From: Ziziphus jujuba
Lineage: Eukaryota; Streptophyta; Magnoliopsida; Rosales; Rhamnaceae
Reading direction: 5' to 3'
NCBI RefSeq assembly: GCF_031755915.1
Contig: NC_083390.1
Span: forward strand, 18,259,001-18,323,000
Length of the DNA: 64,000 nucleotides
The translations under genes and the position numbers were made by a program. The notes below the pieces were generated by a model that saw only the letters and a list, made by a program, of their open reading frames with translations, was not told the DNA's origin and made no database searches. Positions 36,417 through 52,930 of this stretch are shown piece by piece (within the stretch, counting starts at the first letter, position 1; every line of letters starts with the position of its first letter).

Positions 36417-39352
36417 ATGGCAGCCTTCGTTTCCAGTTCGATTCTCATTGTTGTTGCAGTATCCTTCTGGGCTACCTTCGTTTTCTGCTTATATGCTGCT
36501 CCAGAGTCACCTGAAAGAGAAACAAAGGCCCTGCTTCAATCTGGTTGGTGGAGACGTGAATATCTCAACTCTACCACCACAACTCCTTGCAACTTGCCTG
36601 GTATCACTTGCAATCTTGCTGGAAGCATTACACATATCTCTCTACATAACAATGATCTAGAGAACAAGAAGCTCGGGAGATTTCTTAACCGCTCTTCGTT
36701 TCCGAATTTAGTCGGTCTAGATCTTGCTGGAGCTGGACTTGTTGGCACCATCCCACCAGAGATAGGTTCTCTTTCAAACCTCATCCATCTTGACCTTTCA
36801 GATAATCAACTTACAGGTCAGTTACCTCTTTCATTAGCAAACCTCTCCCAGCTTGAGCTACTTGATATTTCTTACAATGAAATAAATAGTTCGATTCCAT
36901 CAGATTTAGGCAGCTTGAACAATCTTGTTTCATTGAACTTGAGCTCTAACAGCTTGTATGGTCCAATACCTTCATCAATCGGTCAATTGATCAATCTCAC
37001 TCATTTTCATATTCGTAGGAATCAAATCAGTGGCCAGTTACCTTCTTCACTCATAAAGCTCACCCATTTGGTTGAGTTTGATGCTTCTTATAATAAAATT
37101 AATGGTTCCATTCCATTGGACATAAGAAACCTCAAAAATCTGGTTTCCTTGTCCATAAACGGCAACCAACTCGATGGACCACTTCCTTCAACTCTATGTC
37201 AATTGACCAAATTAACTTTGCTATCAGTTTTTTCAAACCATATTAGTGGTTCAATTCCTTCTCAGATAAGGAATCTGACCAACCTTAACTATCTAGACCT
37301 TGGGACAAATGAGCTTATTGGACAACTACCTCCAACTTTGGGTCAATTAACTAATTTGTCTTATCTTTACCTTAACTCCAACCTAATAAGTGGATCTATC
37401 CCTTTATCAATTGGACAGCTAGTGAACCTGAATTATCTCTACCTAAATGGCAATATGCTGAATGGACCACTCCCAGCGACATTAGGTCATTTGTCCAATT
37501 TGAGAAGCCTGACTATTGATTCGAATTACAAAATTAATGGATCCATCCCTTCAGATATTGGAAACCTCAAAAATCTTATAATATTGGGACTTGAGAATAA
37601 CCAATTAACTGGTCCATTACCTTCTTCAATATGCAGTTTAACCAGCTTACAATTTTTGCACCTTAGTTCGAACCGGCTAAGTGGGTTGTTGCCATCTGGG
37701 ATAGGGAATTTGAAGAATTTGACAAGATTGCAACTTGGTTCTAATAACCTCGTTGGTCCAATTGTGTTGTCTTTAGGCGGTCTTGAGAGTATAGAACATA
37801 TTGACTTGTCCAGCAACCATTTCAATGGAAGCATACCGATGGAGATTTGTAACCTTTCTAGACTCGCTTTTTTGGACCTCAGCCACAACTCCATTGTTGG
37901 ACAAATACCTTCTCAGCTTTTCAACCTCAAAAACTTGACCACCTTGAACCTTGCCTATAACAGTCTCAATGGTAGCGTTCCCTTTATTCTATTTCAATTC
38001 AAGAGCTATGCGCTCAATCTCGAGGGAAACAAAGAATTATGTGGTAACTTCACAGGTCTTTCTTCATGCTTTGAGTCAATCCCACCAAGCACTGATCATC
38101 AGGGTGCTGTAAAAGAAATTGAACCTCATTCCCACAAGATCAGAAACATTATTGTTCCTGGATCGGTTATCCTTCTCTCGTTGCTTCTTGTGCTATTGGC
38201 ATTGTTCTACAAATGTTGGTGTAAAAATAAAAACCGCCAACTTGGTGAAGCAACAACAACAAAGAATGGAGATATATTTTCAATATGGAATTATGATGGG
38301 AACATAGCATATGAAGACATCATACAAGCAACAGAGGACTTCGATATCAAGTATTGCATTGGTACTGGTGGATATGGAAGTGTTTACAAATCACGACTAC
38401 CAAATGGTAAAGTTGTTGCCTTGAAGAAACTTCACACCCTAGAAGCGGAAGAGCCTACTTTGATAAAGAGTTTCAAAAATGAGGTGAAAACATTAACAGA
38501 AATAAGACATCGAAACATTGTGAAACTCCATGGGTTTTGTTTACATAAAAGATGCATGTTTTTAATCTACGAATACATGGAAAGAGGGAGTTTGTTTTAT
38601 GTATTGAACAATGATGTTGAGGCTGTGGAATTGGATTGGAGAAAAAGAGTGAACATTATCAAAGGAATAGCGAATGCGTTGTGTTACATGCACCATGATT
38701 GCACTCCACAAATTGTTCACCGTGATATAACTACCAACAACATTTTACTCAACTCAGAATTAGAGGCTGTTGTATCTGATTTTGGCACAGCAAAACTACT
38801 TGATCCAAATTCATCCACTCAAAGTACCATACTTGCTGGTACTCGTGGTTATATTGCTCCAGGTATGTTTAAAATCTTCATACTGCCTATTCTATTTTCA
38901 TATTTAAAAGAGGTTTATAAATGCTGAATTGTTAACTTCTTTTGCTCTTCTCGTTAATTGTAGAGCTTGCCTATAGTATAGCTATAACAGAAAAATGCGA
39001 TGTGTATAGCTTCGGAGTGGTGGCACTTGAAACGTTAATGGGAAGGCATCCAAAAGAACTGTTGTCGACCTTATCATCTTCCACCACACAAAGTCTGTTG
39101 CTAATTGAAGTTTTAGACAAACGCTTACCACCCCCGAGAAGTCGGTTGGCTGTGCGTGATGTTGTTCTTATTTCTACAATTGCGTTTGCATGTTTAAATG
39201 CCAACCCGAAGCATCGACCAACCATGGAAAGCGTTTCTAAACAACTTCTTGCTTGCAGATCAACATTGGCAGAACACTGTTTCCATGAAATTTCAATTAG
39301 GCAGCTCATGAACCCCACAAGTCTAACTAGACTTGACCATGATCAAAACTAG
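36417..39352 (+). CDS. LRR receptor-like kinase (MIK2/At4g08850-like)
   Basis: Two exons, 36417-38862 and 38964-39352 (intron GTATGT...TTGTAG), give 944 aa. A hydrophobic signal peptide spans residues 1-27 or so. An LRR N-cap with the paired-cysteine region (CNLPGITCN) is followed by about 19 LRRs to residue 540. A transmembrane helix ([20 protein letters not shown]) lies near 577-600. The kinase domain runs from about 647 to 925, with glycine loop [17 protein letters not shown] lysine (about 669), HRDITTNN (about 767) and DFGTAKLL (about 787). The HRD Lys is replaced by Thr, as in related kinases with HRDISSxN. The intron falls in the APE region (GYIAP/ELAYS). The family contains MDIS1-interacting receptor-like kinases, plasma-membrane receptors in pollen-tube guidance and immunity; the exact ligand cannot be inferred. 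A truncated near-identical copy lies 8.6 kb upstream. Confidence 0.93.
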
Positions 39353-39359
39353 GATTACA

Positions 39360-39960
39360 AGTTCAGTTCAATGATGATAAACATGTAAAGATGTGTTAAA
39401 TTTGTATTACAAATTTTCTACAACGATAAGATTGAAATTAATAACATTGCACATGGATCTTAAAACAAAAAAACAAAAAAACAAAAAAAAATTTAAGTCA
39501 CAAATATTCTGTTTCTTGGGGGCCAAAGCAAATGTTCTATTTGTCCTCCTAGTAGTTCGGCCAAGTAATTTTTTTTTTTTTTTTGTTTTCACCATTAAAT
39601 CATGATTAATTTTAACAATTTGACTATCATGGTAACTAATGGAGAAATTTCAGATTACGATTTATTCCATTTACATAAGATGAACCTATTACGGAAGTTG
39701 CACCTAAAAAGAGAGCACACAGCAACGCCCAAGGGCACAATGCCCAATGATTTAACCTATTCATCATAAAAGGGAAACTTACACAATAATCAAATGATAA
39801 GCATACTCGAGAAATGTAGGTACAAGTATTGATCGAGTTCGAAGTTTCGAAAATAACATCCGGCGTCATCACTTTCAAGTTGTATAATTGTAAACAATGA
39901 AAAAATCAAAAACATTTTGTCTAATACATTATGCCATATCCAAAAAGAGTTAACCGAGCT
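39360..39960. other. Convergent intergenic region, no gene
   Basis: The kinase ends at 39352 and the delta-COP stop is at 39965 on the other strand, so both 3' ends face each other. The region holds A-rich (39462-39490) and T-rich (39569-39584) tracts and presumably both 3' untranslated regions. Nothing else is seen. Confidence 0.6.
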
Positions 39961-39964
39961 ACAC

Positions 39965-44823
<4,859 letters not shown>

Positions 44824-44826
<3 letters not shown>

Positions 44827-45354
44827 CTTGATTACTGGGAGATAAGAAGCAACAAGCACCAAGTAAAAGGCAGCAAGGATCAAACGGAGTACCAATCACC
44901 CTACAAAAATAAAGATTCAGTCAATCTTTTAAAAATTAAAACACGAAATATGAGTAAAGTCAATAAGGCATATGAAACGGAAATATCATCTGGAGTACAA
45001 TTTTCTCATAAGATCACTAAGCAACTCAAGCATGCACTCCTGCCACTTGCACAAGTTTCATGGCGCGATCCAGACACATTTCCACTATCTAATTCTTCAT
45101 ACTTCACCAAAATCAAAACAGGGACCCATTCCAAGCACAATTTCTCAGAGATAGCTAGATTATCTAAATAGTCAGATTGAAGAGAAGTTTGGACCAGATC
45201 CAATAAATTTCACCCTTCCAAATGATTTGCATCAAATTGCTCATTAACTAAGACAAAATCTGTAGGTACTGCGTACAGATCACATTTGAAAAAGGTGAAA
45301 AAGCTTAAGGATCTCAGTAAGCCTTGAATAAAATTTGTGAGCAGATATCCCCAA

Positions 45355-45385
<31 letters not shown>

Positions 45386-46105
45386 TATTCCTTAAAAGAA
45401 ACAACACCATATCCATAGGTACTAAACTAAATCAAGCTAAAAGTAACAGATCTATATGACCAAGGTACCACCAACCTAAATATACACAACAAAAGTAGTG
45501 TAACGCATCAAGTTATCGCATGCTTTGATGCTCGGCACACATAAAAGAGGAAAATGTAAGCCTACGCATGGAAATGTCTTTCCCAAAAAAAAAAAAAAAA
45601 AAAAAAAACTACTACCGCAAGTGAATCAAATCAAAATATCAAATATCCCAAATTTTTTTCATTTTGGATCGGTTTTTTAAATAAATAAAGGATTTTAGAT
45701 TAAATTACAAAATTTAAAATTGTTTCCATAGAATTCGAGGTGCTACAAATTTTCCCAATAAGCCCCTGAAAATTGAAATTCGGATCTCATAGAGTTTCGG
45801 ATCCATAAAAATAAAAAAATAAAAAATAAAAATGGCGCAAATCTGACCTCTCTCAAATGGCCGGTTTCAACAAACCAATTTTTTTTTTTTTCAAACCCTA
45901 AAAACCAAATTTCAATTGCACAAAACTAGATCCAGACTGAAAAGTTAAACAAAGAATGCTAAATGAACCAGATCTAACATGTGCGAGGTGAAACCAAACC
46001 TGATTTGGTGAGGACTCTGAAAATGATCGCAGAGACTGAAGTAGTAGGAGTAGAATGCTAAACAAATTTGTAGATCCTTGGTTGCCCTTCTTCACATTTA
46101 TTTAT
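44824..46105 (-). promoter_or_regulatory. Delta-COP 5' leader: two exons and a 1.1-kb leader intron
   Basis: A non-coding exon at 44827-44900 ends in the start codon itself, followed directly by a GT donor. Its acceptor (TTTTTGTAG) is at 44901. A further leader exon is likely from 46000 (donor CAG/GTTTGG) to around 46100. The long leader intron between holds A-rich and TA tracts (45350-45390, 45584-45608). Much of it (44940-45870) is related to the region upstream of the basic-protein gene at 50640-52590. The leader exon end and transcription start are approximate. Confidence 0.6.
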
Positions 46106-47955
46106 TTTCCGCTTAGTCTCGCAATCTTTCACCCTCTGTTTCGTATTTTATTTTCCCACTGTTTGATTTGAGAATATATATATATACACACACATTATAT
46201 ATCTGACGTGGGTTTATCTTATTGGTTTGTCTATAGCACTATTACATTAATATATACACTTTACTCGCACAACAGCTTCCGATATAGGAAAATTCTATTT
46301 CACCCAAAAAAAAAAAACAAAAACGTACATTCTAACTTCATCGAAAAAAGAAAATATATATCAAGATATATAAGTATATTCTAACAATTATTTTGCCCCA
46401 AAAAAAAGTAAATTCTAACACTAAACTAATATAAATTATTTATTTTTGAAGTACTTAATTTAATTTATGCAAAAAAAATAAAAAATGATGTAGCAAAATA
46501 TATATTCGTAACAGGAGAGAGATCAAATACTTACCGAATATAGCACTACAATTTTTTTTTTTTTAAATTTGTTGATGAATATAGCACTGTTTATACATAT
46601 ATATATATATATATATTACTTGCTTAAAGGCTTCCGATATTAAGTAAATTCCAACGCTAAACGAATATAAATCAATTATTTATTTATAAAGTACTTAATT
46701 TAATTTAATGCCCAACAAAGAATAAAAACCTCACATAAATATTATAAAAGAATAAAAAGTAGTATTGCATGTACCAATGGTTTATCAAAACATTAAGTAC
46801 CAAGTGACATGGAGGATATGATTTATTATTATCTTTGTAATTCACAAATAAATATAAAGTAAATATAGGGTAGTGAGTTTTATATCTGGATTAATAACCA
46901 ATAAAATGATATCACATTATTTTATAAACCAATTGGTGAATTATTATTTAGTACCCCTAGCATTATTGTATTTATACATATATAATTAATCTCCTCCAAT
47001 TATATCAATGTATTTTCTTTTTTTACTCATCTGTAATAATACTCCTTTAACAATTATAATAAATATTCCTATTCGGTGTTTTTAACCCACAACTTTCTAA
47101 ATATAATTGTTTCTAAATATAATTGTGAGTAATATAACAATTGAAAATAGAACACTTACATTCGTTTAAAATAATTGAATTAGCTACTTTATAAAGTTAC
47201 TTTCTCATATTAAATTTTTTGGTTTAAAAATTATATATATAATGGATTAGCCAATATAAGTTTCACTTTAATTGTTTAGTTCACTGTATCTTCCAAATAA
47301 ACCAAGGGATAATTATTTTTATAATAAATATAAAAGATAACACTTGTATAGGGATTGTTTTCTCATCATATAAAAATCGTATTTTGTATAATATGACGTA
47401 TTCAACTATCTTCTAAATATATATGTTTTTTATTTTTGAAAATTATGAATTTTTAACTTTTGGTAACTATTCTACTCGATTTTAATTAGTCAAAAGAATA
47501 TTCGATTTTATTTTTACATTGATTTTCGATTGTGGGCTGAGAAATCTTAAGATTGGGCTTATAGTTGGGCTTTAGTATGGGGCTTGATAATGGGCCATGG
47601 ATCTGGTAATTGGTATCTGGCAAACAAACCCCCCAGCTATAGCAAGGCAAAAGAGATTAGCCGGCCGAGGCCGTAATCAAAAAATTCCACATACAGTTGG
47701 CGGAATATACTGACATGGTCATGCAAAAACAAACGGCTCTGTCATTGGAGAAATTTGCTTAGTACTGATCTACACCAAACTGCCAAACTTTGTCTATCTC
47801 TGCCTTTTTCCATCATTATTAATTCTTTCATTTTTTGTTTGATTTTTTTTTTTTTTTGCTCATCCTCCTAAATAACCATATTAACTTCGTCCTCGTAGTC
47901 TTGGATTTTTCACATAGTTTTGTCCAAAAAAAAAAAAACACATATACTTTCATCA
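46106..47955. other. Intergenic region between divergent delta-COP and cytochrome b561 genes
   Basis: AT-rich sequence with TA tracts (46170-46182, 46593-46616), holding the promoters of both neighbours. A diverged local duplication is visible: the words GCTTCCGATAT and AAGTACTTAATTTAATTTA occur at about 46267/46450 and again at 46630/46690. No coding region or RNA gene is recognised. Confidence 0.5.
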
Positions 47956-49360
47956 ATGGCGCCCAAAAGTAGGAGCTACCAAATTTCTGCAACCCCAGTT
48001 ACAGTACTTGCTCATTTGTTAGTCATAGCAATCACTACCCTTGTGCTCGTTTGGCTCCTACACTTCCGTGAGGGCTTCGCTTTCAAATCCATCAACAAGG
48101 AGAAGATATTCAATGTCTTTTCTCTATGAAATTTGCTTTGTCTTTCAGTGTCCATTAATTCATTAATCTCACACTTTATATATATATATATATATATATA
48201 TTTTACATGGTTTTTGATTTTGCAGCTGCATCCTTTTTTTATGATAATTGGGTTCATACTCGTTGGAGGAGAAGGTAATTTAAGGAAGTTGATTAATTTC
48301 TGTATAAAATTATCTTTTCTTTTCTTTTTTTTTTTTTTTTGGGTGAATCAAAATTGATCTCCAAAAAGTTGTGATGATGGAGTAAATTTTGGTGCAGCGA
48401 TCATGGCATACAAGTCGGTCCCAGGGCGAAGAAAGGCGCAGAAACTGGAGCATATCATATTTCATTTGATAGCTTTGCTGGCTGGGATTTTGGGAATATA
48501 TGCAGTTTTCAAGTATAAACATGAAGCCGGCTTGTCGGATATGGTTACCCTGCATTCTTGGCTTGGTATTATCACCATCTCTTTGTATGGTTTGCAGGTA
48601 TCTCTCTATGTCATTATTCTTTTTGTTTTTGTTTTTGCCTTCTTTTTTCTTTCTTTTTTCACAAGTTTTTAAATTCTGTCCGCATTTGGCTTAGAGTTCA
48701 TTGCATTTTGGTACCTGTATAGTTTATAGAAGTAGTGTGTTGTACTTTAGGCCTTCAAGTTCAAAACTTATTACAATTCAAAGCATCAACTTTCAATTTG
48801 TTAAAATGCAGGCCAATTAATTTTTCTTGGCCAATATTGGTTAATGGTTCCATGCCACTGGCCAATATTTAAAAGAAAAAAAGAAAAAGAAATCTAAGCC
48901 AATCAAATTAAAACAAACCAGGACCCACAAGAATAAGAAGTTTCTATTCACCCTTCTTCAGTATTTGGTTTGTAAAGTTAAAGATTTGAGAACCAAAAAT
49001 GCAAATTATCACTAGTTTTAGAAGGTACTAAACTGCAAGTTACGTACCCTATAATTACAAAACTAACAAGTGCTATTATTTTTCGTTTTTCAGTATTTAC
49101 TTGGATTCTTTACGTATTTCTTTCCGGGCGCAGAAATGTCAACAAGAGGAAACTTTCTACCATGGCACGTATTTGTAGGAATTCTGATATTTGTTTTGGC
49201 AATATGCACCGCTGAAACAGGGCTGCTTCGAAGATTCCTTTTCTTAGGCTTAGGGAAAAACCAAGAAGGACTTATAGTCAATTTCACTGGCCTCTTGCTT
49301 GTCCTGTTTGCTGTCAGTGTTACGCTTACTATCCTCCTCCCAAGAGGTTTTAGGAATTGA
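47956..49360 (+). CDS. Transmembrane ascorbate ferrireductase (cytochrome b561 family)
   Basis: Four exons, 47956-48114, 48226-48274, 48398-48597 and 49094-49360, give 224 aa with consistent phases. Introns are GT-AG; the first has donor GTCTTT. About six membrane helices are predicted. Histidines 55 (LHPFF), 88 (EHIIFH), 122 (LHSWLG) and 161 (PWHVF) sit at the places of the four haem ligands of the family. The family passes electrons from cytosolic ascorbate across a membrane to ferric iron or monodehydroascorbate. The start MAPKSRSYQI and the LVGGEAIMAYKSVPG motif fit the plant At4g25570-like group. Location (tonoplast or plasma membrane) cannot be told. The long third intron is AT-rich and unremarkable. 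Confidence 0.92.
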
Positions 49361-49416
49361 TAAGTAAGAGGCCAACAAGTCTCTTGAGTTTGTCAATTGA
49401 GAGCTGAGCTAGTTGT

Positions 49417-49421
<5 letters not shown>

Positions 49422-49460
<39 letters not shown>

Positions 49461-49487
49461 GTATTATTACTATTATTGTTAGTATTA

Positions 49488-49521
<34 letters not shown>
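49422..49521. repeat. Poly-T run and ATT microsatellite after cytochrome b561
   Basis: A run of about 33 T (49422-49454) is followed by an interrupted (ATT)n tract to about 49521. It lies some 60 bp after the stop codon, probably within or just past the 3' untranslated region. Confidence 0.85.
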
Positions 49522-49523
<2 letters not shown>

Positions 49524-50022
49524 GCTGATGTTTGACAAGCTAGACATATAGACTTGGGATTGTACTATTTGGCCAAAAAAAGATTGTAGGATAGAAAATT
49601 CACGAATTTTGTAAGCTCATTTTAATATCTTGGAACAATTTTTCTCCAATTACTAGAGAAGCTTAAAACTGAATGAGGAACAGGGACAAGCCAAAATGAA
49701 TGGGTTCAGATGAAAAAAAGTTGGCATTGACAAAGACTGAACCTCACAACTCTAGGGGAAATAGAATTAGCTACTAGTAAAAACTTTTTGGATGGAACTT
49801 ATAATCATAAATTGCTCTAACTCTGTTAGACAATTCCCTTTTCTTTTCAATAGATATAACTTACAAATTAAACTAAATTGCAATCTCACATAACAGGACA
49901 ACTAGCTAACACTGCTGAATCGGAAATTCAAAATCCTTGCTCTTTCATAAAACTTTGTAAGCATATTTTCTACTCGAAATGACAAAATCTATAAATCTTG
50001 ACAGGGGTGACTAATAAAACAA
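49522..50022. other. Convergent intergenic region, no gene
   Basis: This lies between the 3' ends of the cytochrome b561 gene (plus) and the basic repeat protein gene (minus). It is AT-rich with no recognisable feature. Confidence 0.5.
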
Positions 50023-50604
50023 TCAATTTTTCTTCCGGTGCTTTTTCCGTTTGGGGACTGATTCTTGATTCAGTTCCTGAGTTGCTTCTACATTCTCAAT
50101 TGGGTTTTCACCTGTGGTCATGTGGCCACTGTTGACAATGTCAGATGTGTGCCTTTTTTGCTTTTTCCTTTTGGGTACTGATCCTTGACTCAGTTCTTGA
50201 GTTGCTTCTACACTCTGAGTTGGAATTTGACCCGTGGTCATCTCTCCATTCTCCACAATGTCTGATGCGTGTTTTTTTCGCTTTTTCCTTTCTTTTGCTG
50301 ATCCTTGATTTAGTTTTAGTTCTTCAATTCCTTCTACACTCTGAATTGGACTTTCAACTGTGGCCATCTCTCCATTGTCCACAATGTCTGATGAGTGCCT
50401 TTTTCGCTTGCGATCTGATCGAGCAGTTTTGAGTTCCTTTTTAAGCTGCTTTAGCTCCTTGAATGATGCCAAAGTCCGTCGGAGGTATGCGCCAATTGCT
50501 TGGGAAGCACCTGTATCAGTGGAAACAAACATCGATAGAGTGGCAGTCGCTTTGGAGAGAGAAATTGGCCTTGATGAGATAATACTTCCCGAAACTGTCT
50601 TCAT
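50023..50604 (-). CDS. Small basic protein with three 40-aa repeats, unknown function
   Basis: A single coding exon of 193 aa starts MKTVSGSIISSRPISLSKAT. The first 60 or so residues (DTGASQAIGAYLRRTLASFKEL) look like a conserved plant domain of unknown function. The rest consists of three diverged units of about 40 residues. Each contains a basic cluster (KRKRH, KKRKKH, KKQKRH, ending KKHRKK), then SDIVxNGxMTT, then QSVEATQEL. The basic clusters resemble nuclear localisation signals, so a nuclear or nucleolar protein is a reasonable guess. An acceptor (ATTGTAG) lies 15 bp before the ATG and joins to a leader exon near 52818-52930 (donor AAG/GTAAAA). No family name is recognised. Confidence 0.75.
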   Translation of the reverse strand: MKTVSGSIISSRPISLSKATATLSMFVSTDTGASQAIGAYLRRTLASFKELKQLKKELKTARSDRKRKRHSSDIVDNGEMATVESPIQSVEGIEELKLNQGSAKERKKRKKHASDIVENGEMTTGQIPTQSVEATQELSQGSVPKRKKQKRHTSDIVNSGHMTTGENPIENVEATQELNQESVPKRKKHRKKN

Positions 50605-50868
50605 CTTCAGCTTTGTGTTCTACAATTTAAAGATCCTATTCAATAAAATCAATATCAAAATATATGCAAAATCAAGAAGGCATACGAAAGAAGCTAAAGC
50701 AGCTCAAAAAGGAACAATTCCACTATCTGATTCTTCATATTTCACCTGGAGTACAATTCCACTATCTAATTTTTCATATTTTAGCAAAATGAAATAGGAG
50801 TCCCATTTTACAGCCCCATAACTAAAACAATGTTCTCAGAGGTAGCTAGATTATCTCATAGTCAGATT

Positions 50869-52147
50869 TTTTTTTTTTGGGACGTCAAGATGTTGATTTC
50901 ATTAGGAAGAAAACAGTACATCATCAGCAAGGATCTTATTGAACTCTTAAAGGATAGGAATCCATTCCTGACACAGGAAGATTTCTACCCAAAGCCTGAC
51001 AAGCAAACCAGTCAGCTGCTTTATTAACAGTCCTAGGAACATAAACCAAACTACATAAAGGAAGACTAGACTTAAAATGCAAAATATACTGAAAAATGGA
51101 ATGAACTCTTAAAGGATAGGAATCCATTCCTGACACAGGAAGATTTCAACCCAAAGCCTGACAAGAAAACCAGTCAGCTGCTTTATTAGCAGTCCTAGGA
51201 ACATAAACCACACTACACAAAGGAAGACTAGACTTAAAATGCAAAATATCCTGAAAAATGGAATGAACTCTTAAAGCATAGGAATCCATTCCTGACACAG
51301 GAAGATTTCTACCCAAAGCCTGACAAGCAAACCGGTCAGCTGCTTTATTAGCAGTCCTAGGAACATAAACCACACTACACAAAGGAAGACTAGACTTAAA
51401 ATGCAAAATATCCTGAAAAATGGAATGAATTCTTAAAGGATAGGAACCTGACACAGGGAGATTTCTACCCAAAGCCTGACAAGAAAACCAGTCAGCTGCT
51501 TTATTAGCAGTCCTAGGAACATAAACCACCCTACACAAAGGAAGACTAGACTTAAAATGCAGATATCCTGAAAAATGGAATCAGCTTTCCAAACACAAGA
51601 GGTAGAACCACAACTAAGTTCATGCACAAGCTGCTGACAGTCAGTCTCAATCATAAAATGCAAAAAGCCCAATCGATAAGCAAGCAAGAATCCATGAAAG
51701 ACAGCCAAGAGCAGGTAAAACTAAGTGATGTATGAAGATAGCCGCACCAAGATTATTACAAACAACACGACCAAGGCCACATTTACTTGCATTTGGCCTA
51801 TAAGCACCATCACAATTTATTTTCACGCACCCAGCCACCAGTCTCACCCAAGTACCTGAAGGCAACAGCTCATTGGAACGAGACAAACAAGGCAAAGTAA
51901 GTATATTAGAGCTGGCACGTCCATGAGAAAAGAACTCAAAAATTGGCTTTCAAGGAGGTTGTATTACAAAGGAAGGATCACGATGCAACACATAAGTGAC
52001 AATAAGGCACATAATTTATCCTTCTCAGAACCACAATTTGAAGATCCATAAACCTCTCATATAACCAGACCCTAAAATCACTTATAGCCACCCCTTTAAC
52101 TCAGAATTGAAAAACTGAACCAAACCATACAGACCCTTAAAATCCGT
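50869..52147 (-). mobile_element. 5'-truncated LINE with RNase H domain, 19-bp TSD
   Basis: ATTATCTCATAGTCAGATT flanks it perfectly at 50850-50868 and 52148-52166. A T run (to 50878) sits at the left end, which is the poly-A tail of a minus-strand LINE. Coding remnants on the minus strand match the C-terminal RNase H-like part of plant LINE-type proteins: GCVKINCDGAYRPNASKCGL (near 51800), FMIETDCQQLVHEL (near 51640) and VVYVPRTANKAADW. The element lacks endonuclease and reverse transcriptase, so it is strongly 5' truncated. It lies in the leader intron of the basic-protein gene. Confidence 0.88.
50941..51581 (-). repeat. Four tandem copies of the LINE RNase H tail (162 bp each)
   Basis: Units start at 50941, 51103, 51265 and 51427, with lengths 162, 162, 162 and 155 bp. 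Each encodes on the minus strand about 54 residues with the order VVYVPRTANKAAD, ACQALGRNLPVSG, SYPLRVHSIFQDILHFKSS. Because 162 is a multiple of three, the first three steps keep the frame. Units differ by a few bases. Confidence 0.92.
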
Positions 52148-52930
52148 ATTATCTCATAGTCAGATTGAAGAAAACTTTTGACCGAATTCAATCAATTTCA
52201 ACCTCAGAGAAATTTACATCAAATTGCTCATTAGGTTCTAAACTAAATCAAACTAAAAGTTAAAAACCTATATGACCAAGGTTCCACCCATCTAGATATA
52301 CTCAAAACACACTAATAGTGTACTACATCATGTTTTGCATGCTTTGATGCTCGGCATACATATATAAACGACGACATTGTAAGCCCAAAAACCCAAATGT
52401 CTTCTTAAAACAAATAACCAGCACTAACAGTAAATCAAATCAGATATCAAAATTCTCAATTTTTTCATCTTGGATTGATTTAAAAAAAATAAAAAAAATA
52501 AAAAAAAAAGGATATTTTAGATTCAATTATAAAATTTTAAAATGTTTCCATAGAATTCGAGCTGCTATAATGGCTGGTTTTCATACTCCTTTCCTCATAG
52601 AACCTTAAATACATGACAGAGTTTTTGGCTAGGAAAGAAAAATCTTGCTTTCGATGAAAAAAAAAAACACAGTTCTCATGGAAAATCAAAGAAAGCGTCT
52701 TCAAATCTTACATACCCAGAAATTAAAATTTAAAAAAAAAAAAAAATTGTTTATCTTAACCGCAAATTAGGCAACCCATATAGAGCAAAAGCAAAATAAG
52801 AAGGATCGAGATTTTACCTTCAGAAATTGCAGTCCTCGCGAAAGAGAGAAGTATAACTGTCGGTAGGTATAGCTTGGACGCCGGTCGGAAGCCCTAGCTT
52901 GGTGTTCGTGTTCAGCTTCCGGAGGCGATG

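Larger units (their letters stand above)
50605..52930 (-). promoter_or_regulatory. Leader exon and 2.2-kb leader intron of the basic-protein gene
   Basis: The leader intron would run from 52817 to 50620. Outside the LINE (50869-52147) it is related to the delta-COP leader intron. Shared words include CATGCTTTGATGCTCGGCA (52340; 45520), TTTCCATAGAATTCGAG (52546; 45724) and AGCTAGATTATCT. The leader exon spans about 52818-52930. The exon outline is inferred from splice signals only. Confidence 0.5.
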
